Below, one piece after another: positions 5,906-11,282 of a stretch of DNA of 11,282 nucleotides (positions are counted from its first letter, which is position 1; the number at the start of each line of letters is the position of its first letter). A program made the translations under genes and the position numbers. The stretch lies in contig CAZQIC010000142.1 in assembly GCA_964593555.1 (NCBI GenBank), forward strand, positions 1-11,282. Reading direction: 5' to 3'. This DNA is from CAZQIC01 sp964593555. GTDB taxonomy: Bacteria > Bacteroidota > Bacteroidia > JAFLBG01. Under the pieces are notes generated by a model. It saw only the letters and a program-made list of their open reading frames with translations, did not search any database and was not told the origin of the DNA.

Positions 5906-6060
5906 TGGCCCGAAAATCCGCCGTGCTCGGGTCAGACAGTGCGTATATGGATCGTCCCGATAACTATCGGGATTGACTTTTACCTGCCAAATATCCCGCT
6001 CAAAAGTCCACTGGACTTTTGCCGCTCTTTTGGTCCAAGCAAAAACGTGACAAGAAAAAA
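5906..6060. repeat. Dispersed repeat B, copy 2, with internal extra hairpin
   Basis: It matches copy 1 (1684-1759) at 71 of 76 positions, with the central palindrome at 5955-5972 changed to TCCCGATAACTATCGGGA. Compared with copy 1 it carries roughly 40 additional bases before the shared TTGG-TC-CAAGCAAAAA tail. These include a 10-bp stem at 6001-6010 and 6012-6021 around a single base. The GTTCTTTTTG/CAAAAAGAAC hairpin of copy 1 is not kept. Confidence 0.8.
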
Positions 6061-6128
6061 AACACTTGAGTTATTTACAATTTACAGAAAATATCATTTC
6101 AATTGCATTAAACTATACTTAACCCCAC

Positions 6129-6241
6129 TATTCCATCGCACACTTCTCGATACATTCAGACAGAAAAGTCTGAATTACTCGAAGTGACCTACAAAAGGTT
6201 ATTCCGAGTTGAACCGAGTATATTATTTTCTTTCAATTCTA
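6129..6241. repeat. Dispersed repeat A, copy 2
   Basis: Second direct copy of the 113-nt unit at 5767-5879, in the same orientation, 362 bp away, with repeat B2 between them. Its inner hairpin reads ATTCAGAC (6154-6161) with GTCTGAAT (6168-6175). The stem is again 8 bp although the closing pair differs from copy 1. Confidence 0.85.
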
Positions 6242-6255
6242 AATTCGGGCGTTAC

Positions 6256-6340
6256 CGTCATTGCCATACCTATGAAATCGAGAGAAGCAATCTCTGCATT
6301 CTACCAATAGATTTCTTCGTCCTTCCTCCTCGCAATGACG
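6256..6340. repeat. REP-like inverted repeat C (CGTCATTGC/GCAATGACG)
   Basis: CGTCATTGC at 6256-6264 and GCAATGACG at 6332-6340 are exact 9-bp inverted ends of an 85-nt unit that also contains GAGAAGCAATCTC. From memory, CGTCATTGCGAGG...AAGCAATC repeats are common between genes in many bacteria. It starts 7 nt beyond the glycosyltransferase stop on the minus strand and could end that transcript. Confidence 0.65.
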
Positions 6341-6347
6341 CGATAAA

Positions 6348-7094
6348 TTAATCCGTCTTATAAATATCAGACTTTGCCATTCCAATCCTGTTAAAGAAAT
6401 GTGTGAATGAAACACCCAGCACTCCCAAACCATATTTCATGCTTCTGCTGAAATTAATAGACGATGCCTCAGGAAAATATTTTGTAGGACAAGTGATCTC
6501 GGCAATTTCAAAACCAGCCATAAATATTTGTGATATCATCTGGTTATCAAAAACAAAATCGTTAGAGTTTTTATGGTAACTTACTTTTTGCAATACCTCT
6601 TTTGAAAATGCGCGGTAACCTGTATGGTATTCCGATAACTTTTGTCCGATCAGAATATTCTGCGATAAGGTAAGGCAGCGGTTAAAAATATATTTATACA
6701 TAGGCATGCCCCCTTTAAGGGCGCCTTTGCCTAAAATACGTGAGCCAAATACAACAGGATAAAGATCCTTTGCAATCAAGTGCGCCATCGAGGATATAAG
6801 CAATGGCGTATACTGATAATCGGGATGCAGCATTATCACAATATCCGCATTCAATGAAAGTGCTTTATCGTAACAGGTTTTTTGATTTCCCCCGTAACCT
6901 TTATTTTTTTCGTGAGATATAATATGTTTAATGCCTATCTTTTTTGCAACGCTTACCGTGTCATCCTTACTTGCATCATCTACTAATACCACTTCATCAA
7001 CAATTTCAAAAGGTATTTCCGAATACGTTTTCTCTAAGGTGAGCCCCGCATTGTAGGCAGGTAATACAACAACCAGTTTTTTGTTATTTATCAT
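6348..7094 (-). CDS. Family 2 glycosyltransferase (dolichyl/polyprenyl-phosphate sugar synthase-like)
   Basis: The 248-residue GT-A-fold enzyme begins VVVLPAYNAG at 8-17. It shows the nucleotide-sugar-binding VDDAS (Asp39, Asp40) and the metal-site segment LHPDYQYTP (89-97). GSRILGKGALKGGMP follows at 117-131, and the acceptor-side SEYHTGYRAFS lies at 154-164. This set is typical of DPM1/GtrB-like GT2 enzymes that move a sugar from a nucleotide donor to a lipid phosphate. No C-terminal membrane helices are present, so it is the soluble short form. Donor and acceptor are not readable. The start is the ATG whose complement is at 7092-7094. A longer frame to 7133 would run across the -7 element. 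It is divergent from the LptF/LptG-like operon and likely contributes to surface polysaccharide or glycoprotein synthesis. Confidence 0.9.
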   Translation of the reverse strand: MINNKKLVVVLPAYNAGLTLEKTYSEIPFEIVDEVVLVDDASKDDTVSVAKKIGIKHIISHEKNKGYGGNQKTCYDKALSLNADIVIMLHPDYQYTPLLISSMAHLIAKDLYPVVFGSRILGKGALKGGMPMYKYIFNRCLTLSQNILIGQKLSEYHTGYRAFSKEVLQKVSYHKNSNDFVFDNQMISQIFMAGFEIAEITCPTKYFPEASSINFSRSMKYGLGVLGVSFTHFFNRIGMAKSDIYKTD

Positions 7095-7113
7095 TGATTT
7101 CTGATGAATGTTA

Positions 7114-7121
7114 CAAAAATA
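7114..7121 (-). promoter_or_regulatory. Candidate -7 element of the glycosyltransferase 2 gene
   Basis: On the minus strand the sequence reads TATTTTTG, an exact fit to TAnnTTTG, 19 nt upstream of the chosen ATG. The -33 region is weak (GTTTC near the expected place). It supports the internal start over the longer frame. Confidence 0.45.
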
Positions 7122-7200
7122 AAAATATCCCACAATATACTGAAACTTAGTGTGTTTATATATATAAAAGGATGTTACCAGGTGTAAACCAAATTACCTT

Positions 7201-7267
7201 CTGTTTGTTTCGGCTCGTCGAGTACCTCAGGGCCCAACAAACAGATTCCGCACCCTGAGGCTCTCGA
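7201..7267. repeat. Interleaved inverted-repeat element D
   Basis: Two inverted pairs interlock: CTGTTTGTT (7201-7209) with AACAAACAG (7236-7244), and CCTCAGGG (7225-7232) with CCCTGAGG (7253-7260). The second pair extends outward to 15 bases with two mismatches (from TCGAG at 7218 to CTCGA at 7267). The topology is that of a pseudoknot or two exclusive hairpins. It sits between divergent promoters, and looser inverted similarity continues outward (GTGTAAA near 7181, TTTACAC near 7285). Confidence 0.65.
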
Positions 7268-7306
7268 AGGGTAAGGAATTTGTATTTACACAGCCTACTA
7301 ATTGAT

Positions 7307-7314
7307 TATCTTTG
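7307..7314 (+). promoter_or_regulatory. Candidate -7 element of the permease/glycosyltransferase operon
   Basis: TATCTTTG matches TAnnTTTG exactly and ends 11 nt before the ATG at 7326. A TTTG at 7279-7282 lies 24 nt upstream, a few bases further than usual. The TTG at 7302 that opens a longer frame lies upstream of this box and is unlikely to be transcribed. Confidence 0.5.
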
Positions 7315-7325
7315 ATAGGATAGAT

Positions 7326-8780
7326 ATGAAGACCCTTCACAAATTTCTTTTAAGGTCCTACCTGGGCCCTTTCGTATTTACTTTTTTTATTTCCATTTTT
7401 ATTTTACTCATGCAGTTTTTATGGAAATATATTGACGACCTTGTTGGTAAAGGGCTCGAGTGGTATATTATAGCTAAGCTCATGTTTTATGTTGCTGAAA
7501 CACTGGTACCAATGGCTCTGCCTTTGGCTATTTTGTTATCATCGTTAATGACATTTGGCAACCTGGGTGAAAACTATGAACTGGGAGCCATGAAATCATC
7601 CGGACTTTCACTTCAAAAAATCATGTTACCGCTCACTATTTTTACTCTTTGTATAAGCTTAATAGCATTTTATTTTTCCAATAACGTGCTCCCTGATGTT
7701 AACCTGAAAATGTATCAGCTGTTGTACGATGTAAGAGAATCGAAGCCTGCGTTTAAAGTAAGAGAAGGTGTTTTCTATAATGGCCTGGACGGATACAGTA
7801 TGCGCATTGGAAAAAAAGAGGAAGACGGAAAGACGATTAAACAAATTTTAATATATGATCATACAGACTTCCATGGGAACAATAAAGTATTGTATGCCGA
7901 TTCCGGAAAAATGGAAATGTCGACTGACAAGAAATACCTTATTCTTACTTTGTTCAAGGGCAACAATTATGAGGAAATGCTTGGTACAAAAGAAAATAGA
8001 CTGAGCCACCCTTTAGTAAGAAATACTTTTAATCAGCAAACGATACATTTTGATATGGAAGGATTTAAGTTGACGCAAACCGACGAAGATCTTTTTAAGA
8101 ACAATTATCAAATGTTCAATATTACACAACTGCAAGAAGCCATCGATTCCATGTATGTAAAGGAGGACAAGAAAAAAACAGAGTTCTATAACCAGATCTC
8201 TAAAAATTATTATGCCCGTGTAAATAGTTTCAAAACGAATGAAGATACACTCTCGAAAGATGCCACAGATACTGCCGCTGCCGTTGCAGGTAAAGATTTT
8301 ATTTCCAGGTATTCGCCAACAGAACAATACACCATACTCGAAACAGCATCCAATATTGCCCGCAGTGCAAAGGCTTATTCAGAAAGCATATCCGGAGATA
8401 TAGAAAATAACAGGGCCTCTATTACCAGGCATATGATAGAGTGGCATAAAAAATTCACCCTTTCATTCGCTTGTCTTGTGTTGTTTTTTATCGGTGCCCC
8501 GCTTGGCGCTATAATAAGGAAGGGTGGAATGGGAATGCCTGTAGTTATTTCAGTTATATTTTTTATTTTCTTTCATGTGATCTCTATAACAGGAGAAAAA
8601 TCGGCGAAGGAGGGCGTTATACCGCCTTATGCGGGAATGTGGCTTGCATCGGCCGTATTACTTCCCATAGGAATATTTTTAACCTATAAAGCTTCTACCG
8701 ACTCTGCCTTATTTGATGTTGATGCTTATATACGGCCTCTGAAAAAATTATTCAGAAGGAATCCTAACAGGGTCAGATAA
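7326..8780 (+). CDS. LptF/LptG-family (YjgP/YjgQ) lipopolysaccharide export permease
   Basis: The 484-residue inner-membrane protein has the family's 3+3 membrane layout. Helices lie at about 14-34, 56-78 and 100-118, and at about 378-396, 403-422 and 437-455. A large periplasmic beta-jellyroll-type domain (about 120-370) lies between. The cytoplasmic motif GENYELGAMKSSGLS (81-95), which contacts the LptB ATPase, is clear, as is the GAPLGAIIRKGG turn near 390-401. Such proteins pull lipopolysaccharide from the inner membrane into the Lpt bridge. LptF and LptG cannot be told apart here, so no symbol is given. The periplasmic part has an insert with charged and Ala-rich stretches (about 275-365), longer than in the enterobacterial proteins. 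ATG 7326 is chosen because the longer TTG start overlaps the promoter. The next gene starts 3 nt after its stop. Confidence 0.92.
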   Translation: MKTLHKFLLRSYLGPFVFTFFISIFILLMQFLWKYIDDLVGKGLEWYIIAKLMFYVAETLVPMALPLAILLSSLMTFGNLGENYELGAMKSSGLSLQKIMLPLTIFTLCISLIAFYFSNNVLPDVNLKMYQLLYDVRESKPAFKVREGVFYNGLDGYSMRIGKKEEDGKTIKQILIYDHTDFHGNNKVLYADSGKMEMSTDKKYLILTLFKGNNYEEMLGTKENRLSHPLVRNTFNQQTIHFDMEGFKLTQTDEDLFKNNYQMFNITQLQEAIDSMYVKEDKKKTEFYNQISKNYYARVNSFKTNEDTLSKDATDTAAAVAGKDFISRYSPTEQYTILETASNIARSAKAYSESISGDIENNRASITRHMIEWHKKFTLSFACLVLFFIGAPLGAIIRKGGMGMPVVISVIFFIFFHVISITGEKSAKEGVIPPYAGMWLASAVLLPIGIFLTYKASTDSALFDVDAYIRPLKKLFRRNPNRVR

Positions 8781-8783
8781 TCC

Positions 8784-9983
8784 ATGAGAGTATTACAGTT
8801 GTGCAACAAACCTCCTTACCCGCCCCTTGATGGCGGATGCCTGGCCATGCACAGCATTACGGAAGGTTTATTAAGTGAAGACATAGATATTACAGTACTT
8901 GCCATTAATACTTCCAAGCATCCATTCGATAAAGAAAACGTTCCGCAGCAATATATCGATGAGACTAAATTTCAGACAAGTTTTGTAGATACTGGTGTAA
9001 AACCGGTTGATGCATTTGTTAATCTTTTTAGCAATAAGGCGTACAACATAGAACGTTTTTACTCCGGTGATTTTGAAAGACTAATTCTTGAGACATTAGA
9101 GAAAAACCAATTCGAGATTATACAATTTGAGAGTCTGTACGTAATGCCCTATTTAAATATTGTGAAAAAACATTCTAGTGCTAAACTCGTACTACGTTCA
9201 CATAACCTTGAACATGTACTTTGGGAAAGGCGCGCTGCAGAAGAAAAAAATGCTGCAAAGAAATTTTATTTCAACCTACTGGCATCAAGAATAAAAAAAT
9301 ACGAGACAGATCTTTTAAAAGATATAGATGCAGTTATTACTATTACAGAAAAAGACGAGCAGTTTTTTAAAAACCATAATTGCAGAAATACTTTCTCTGT
9401 TCCGTTTGGATTGGACATAAATAAATACAATAGTTCAGATACCGCGAGCGGCGTTTGTTTTATTGGTTCGCTCGACTGGGAGCCCAATACCAATGGACTT
9501 TTGTGGTTTATGAATAATGTCTGGAAAAATGCAAGTCCACAGATTCCAGGAACAAAAATGTACATAGCCGGAAAAAATACACCTCAAAGAATAAAAGTAC
9601 TTTCATCACCTGTTATTATTGTAGAAGGAGAAGTACCTGATGCTATCACTTTCATCAATAAACACAATATTATGGTAGCACCATTATTCAGCGGTAGCGG
9701 TATGCGTATAAAACTCATTGAAGGCATGGCGCTGGGTAAAACCATTATTACTACAACAATTGGTGCGGAAGGAATACCTTGTACAAACGGCGAAAACATT
9801 TTAATAGCGGATACTGCTGAAGACTTCAGCACGCAATTGATCAAATGTGTGAACGATAAAAACTATTGCAGTACTATTGGAAAAAATGCAAGGGCATTTG
9901 TGCAAAACAATTACGATAATAAAATAATTTCAAAAAAACTTGTCGGATTTTATAACAGCATTGTAAATTTGCCCCGTAAATGA
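8784..9983 (+). CDS. Family 4-like glycosyltransferase
   Basis: The 399-residue protein has the two-Rossmann GT-B pattern. The N-terminal acceptor domain opens with PPYPPLDGG (10-18) and includes RSHNLEHVLWERRA at 138-151. The C-terminal donor domain has FIGSLDWEPNTNG (226-238), the nucleotide-sugar-binding GSGMRIKLIEG (305-314, with Arg309, Lys310 and Glu313) and IGAEGIP (326-332). It is a retaining-type GT4 enzyme, a cytoplasmic or membrane-associated sugar transferase for cell-surface glycan. Donor and acceptor are unknown. It lies 3 nt after the permease stop and overlaps the next glycosyltransferase by 4 nt (ATGA), so all three genes are one operon. No membrane helices were seen. Confidence 0.88.
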   Translation: MRVLQLCNKPPYPPLDGGCLAMHSITEGLLSEDIDITVLAINTSKHPFDKENVPQQYIDETKFQTSFVDTGVKPVDAFVNLFSNKAYNIERFYSGDFERLILETLEKNQFEIIQFESLYVMPYLNIVKKHSSAKLVLRSHNLEHVLWERRAAEEKNAAKKFYFNLLASRIKKYETDLLKDIDAVITITEKDEQFFKNHNCRNTFSVPFGLDINKYNSSDTASGVCFIGSLDWEPNTNGLLWFMNNVWKNASPQIPGTKMYIAGKNTPQRIKVLSSPVIIVEGEVPDAITFINKHNIMVAPLFSGSGMRIKLIEGMALGKTIITTTIGAEGIPCTNGENILIADTAEDFSTQLIKCVNDKNYCSTIGKNARAFVQNNYDNKIISKKLVGFYNSIVNLPRK

Positions 9984-11149
9984 AGTTGTTTGTGATATTA
10001 TCCCGTGTGCCATTTCCCCTCGAAAAAGGAGATAAACTTCGCGCCTACAATCAACTGAAGGAGTTATCAAAGAATAACGAAATATTTCTATTCGCATTAA
10101 ATGATTCACCTGTTCATCCTGATGCACTGAAGGAATTAAAAAAGTATTGTGCACATATACATATTGAACAACTTTCACGGATAAACATATTTTTTAATTT
10201 ATTAAGATCGGTATTCAGCTCATTGCCATTGCAGGTAGGTTATTTTTATAATAAGAGAATACAAAAGATTCTCCTTGAAAAAGTAAACATATATAAACCC
10301 AACCACATTTATTGCCAGCTTATACGTACAAGTGAGTATGTAAAAGACATAAAAAATATTCCGAAGACAATTGATTATATGGACGCATTCTCCAAGGGAG
10401 TGGAGCGCAGAAAACAAACCCAGCCATTTTATCTAAAACCTGTCTTTAACTGGGAATATAAACGGGTATATAGATACGAAGCAAAAGCATTCTCCTATTT
10501 TGATCATCGCGTGATCATATCCGAGCAGGATAGAGAAGCAATAATGAAGGATGGCGGTCCTCCAATCGTTGTTATCCCCAATGGTGTAGATATAGATTTT
10601 TATAAGCCGCAGGTAAAAGAAAAAAAACACGATCTCATTTTCAATGGTAACATGAATTACCCGCCCAATATTGAGAGCGCGGAATTCCTTGTAAAAAAAG
10701 TAATGCCAATAGTTCACGAAACAATTCCGGATTGCAGTCTGTTAATCTCCGGTGCAACACCTGCCCCCGAAGTATTAAAACTAAAGAGTAAACACATTAC
10801 CGTTAGCGGTTGGGTAAATGATATACGGGATAATTATTCTGCGGCCAAAATAAATATCGCACCAATGCTCATCAGTATTGGTATGCAAAATAAATTACTC
10901 GAGGCCATGGCCATGCAAATGCCATGCATTACCTCTACCCTGGCCAATAATGCGTTAGGGGCGAAAAATGGTTTTGAAATTTTTACTGCAGATACAGCAA
11001 AAGAATACGCGGCACACATTGTTTCCTTATTAAAAAACCCGATTAAGAGCCATGAATTAGGGCTTAACGGATACAAATTCGTGACTCAAAATTATACCTG
11101 GGAGAAGAGTTGCAAAACACTCGAAAGCCTCATGAATCAAGTGCTTTGA
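9980..11149 (+). CDS. Family 4 glycosyltransferase, PEP-CTERM/EpsH-associated type
   Basis: The 389-residue GT-B protein starts LSRVPFPLEKGDKLRAYNQL (7-26). That opening is characteristic, in my memory, of the TIGR03087-like sugar transferases linked to exopolysaccharide/PEP-CTERM (EpsH) loci. Other landmarks are KTIDYMDAFSKG (129-140), VIPNGVDIDFYKP (198-210), FNGNMNYPPNIES (221-233), VSGWVNDIR (275-283) and the donor-site GMQNKLLEAMAMQMP (301-315, Glu308). It shares low similarity of layout with the preceding glycosyltransferase, so the two may be an old tandem duplication that act in sequence on one glycan. No exosortase or PEP-CTERM protein is visible in this window, so the link is by family only. 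The stop codon lies in the loop of a possible terminator stem. Confidence 0.88.
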   Translation: MKLFVILSRVPFPLEKGDKLRAYNQLKELSKNNEIFLFALNDSPVHPDALKELKKYCAHIHIEQLSRINIFFNLLRSVFSSLPLQVGYFYNKRIQKILLEKVNIYKPNHIYCQLIRTSEYVKDIKNIPKTIDYMDAFSKGVERRKQTQPFYLKPVFNWEYKRVYRYEAKAFSYFDHRVIISEQDREAIMKDGGPPIVVIPNGVDIDFYKPQVKEKKHDLIFNGNMNYPPNIESAEFLVKKVMPIVHETIPDCSLLISGATPAPEVLKLKSKHITVSGWVNDIRDNYSAAKINIAPMLISIGMQNKLLEAMAMQMPCITSTLANNALGAKNGFEIFTADTAKEYAAHIVSLLKNPIKSHELGLNGYKFVTQNYTWEKSCKTLESLMNQVL

Positions 11150-11167
11150 GCCACTTTAAAAAGCACT
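11140..11167 (+). terminator. Weak terminator candidate after the glycosyltransferase operon
   Basis: AGTGCTTT at 11140-11147 pairs with AAAGCACT at 11160-11167 (8 bp) around a 12-nt loop and is followed by GTTTTCTTC. The stem begins inside the last codons of the gene. The A/T content and large loop make it marginal. Confidence 0.35.
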
Positions 11168-11199
11168 GTTTTCTTCGATACAGATCCACTCAAAATTCG

Positions 11200-11207
11200 T
11201 ACCTTTG
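11200..11207 (+). promoter_or_regulatory. Candidate -7 element of ribB
   Basis: TACCTTTG fits TAnnTTTG exactly and ends 20 nt before the ribB ATG. The upstream -33 position has no clear TTTG. It suggests that ribB is transcribed separately from the glycosyltransferase operon. Confidence 0.5.
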
Positions 11208-11227
11208 CCCCGCAAATTATATGCAGG

Positions 11228-11282
11228 ATGAGTTACAAATTAAATAGCATTGAAGAGGCCATTGCTGACATTAGAGCTGGGA
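11228..11282 (+). CDS. ribB: 3,4-dihydroxy-2-butanone 4-phosphate synthase, 5' end only
   Basis: Only 18 codons are inside the window: M-S-Y-K-L-N-S-I-E-E-A-I-A-D-I-R-A-G. The KLNSIEEAIADIRAG run is the N-terminal strand-helix typical of RibB, where it precedes the VVDDEDRENEGD active-site loop. RibB converts ribulose 5-phosphate to the four-carbon precursor of the riboflavin xylene ring, in the cytoplasm. In Bacteroidota it is commonly fused to GTP cyclohydrolase II (RibBA), which cannot be judged here because the gene runs off the edge. The ATG at 11228 is chosen because the frame from the ATG at 11221 stops after eight codons. GGA just before the start could serve as a short ribosome site. 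Confidence 0.75.
   Translation, partial: MSYKLNSIEEAIADIRAG

Larger units (their letters stand above)
5734..6347. other. 614-base gene-free stretch made of repeats
   Basis: Between two minus-strand genes there is no supported gene. The order is repeat A1, repeat B2, repeat A2 and repeat C, with only short unexplained gaps (5880-5905, 6061-6128). A 107-codon plus-strand frame (5864-6187) runs through these repeats and has no protein-like features. Confidence 0.8.

Noticed and set aside
5864..6187. 107-codon plus-strand frame
   Set aside because: It runs through repeats B2 and A2, the composition is not protein-like, and the corresponding region of copy B1 does not preserve the frame.
1427..6340. 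CRISPR array formed by the multiple repeats
   Set aside because: The repeats belong to different families, have irregular spacing and copy numbers of one or two, and no cas genes are present.
6239..6433. 64-codon minus-strand frame overlapping the glycosyltransferase end
   Set aside because: It is a shadow of the GT2 gene and repeat C in another frame.
1..11282. tRNA, rRNA or riboswitch, including an FMN riboswitch before ribB
   Set aside because: No cloverleaf, rRNA segment or conserved riboswitch core was seen. The 78-base gap before ribB is too short for an FMN element.

Overview
The window looks like chromosomal DNA of a member of the Bacteroidota. The evidence is the AT-rich base composition, repeated matches to the Bacteroidota -7 promoter element TAnnTTTG close to start codons, scarce Shine-Dalgarno sites, GTG starts with very short leaders, and typical Bacteroidota protein families: an ECF sigma factor with an RskA-type anti-sigma factor, a GNAT-like protein followed by a tiny GGQGPLTKEEE protein, and an LptF/LptG permease followed by glycosyltransferases. 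I cannot place it below phylum level.

Left part (1-1948): a small lipoprotein with a GNEPFW-type domain and a metallo-beta-lactamase-fold hydrolase form a likely two-gene operon. A gene-free stretch of about 525 bases follows. It holds a perfect 33-bp inverted repeat (1427-1549) and the first copy of a dispersed hairpin-rich repeat (B1, 1684-1800).

Centre left (1949-4963): an ECF sigma factor and a membrane-anchored anti-sigma factor overlap by 4 bases. Directly behind them lies a two-gene cassette, a GNAT-like 178-residue protein overlapping a 54-residue charged protein. It is followed at 4161-4240 by a second, frameshifted copy of the last 27 codons of the anti-sigma gene. The arrangement resembles insertion at the 3' end of a gene with reconstruction of that end. 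An unrecognised exported protein follows, then a hairpin terminator candidate.

Centre right (5089-7325): two minus-strand genes, a HAD phosphatase and a family 2 glycosyltransferase, are separated by 614 bases packed with repeats in the order A1-B2-A2-C. Another inverted-repeat element (D) lies between the divergent glycosyltransferase and permease genes.

Right part (7326-11282): an LptF/LptG-type permease and two family 4 glycosyltransferases are tightly packed (3-nt gap, then a 4-nt overlap). They probably form a surface-glycan assembly and export operon. After a weak terminator and a good -7 element, the first 18 codons of ribB (riboflavin synthesis) run off the window edge.

The main points of interest are the anti-sigma-tail duplication around the GNAT/54-residue pair, and the number and layering of dispersed hairpin repeats. 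The longest open-frame starts of three genes (HAD, glycosyltransferase 2, permease) extend into repeat or promoter sequence and are replaced here by internal ATGs.
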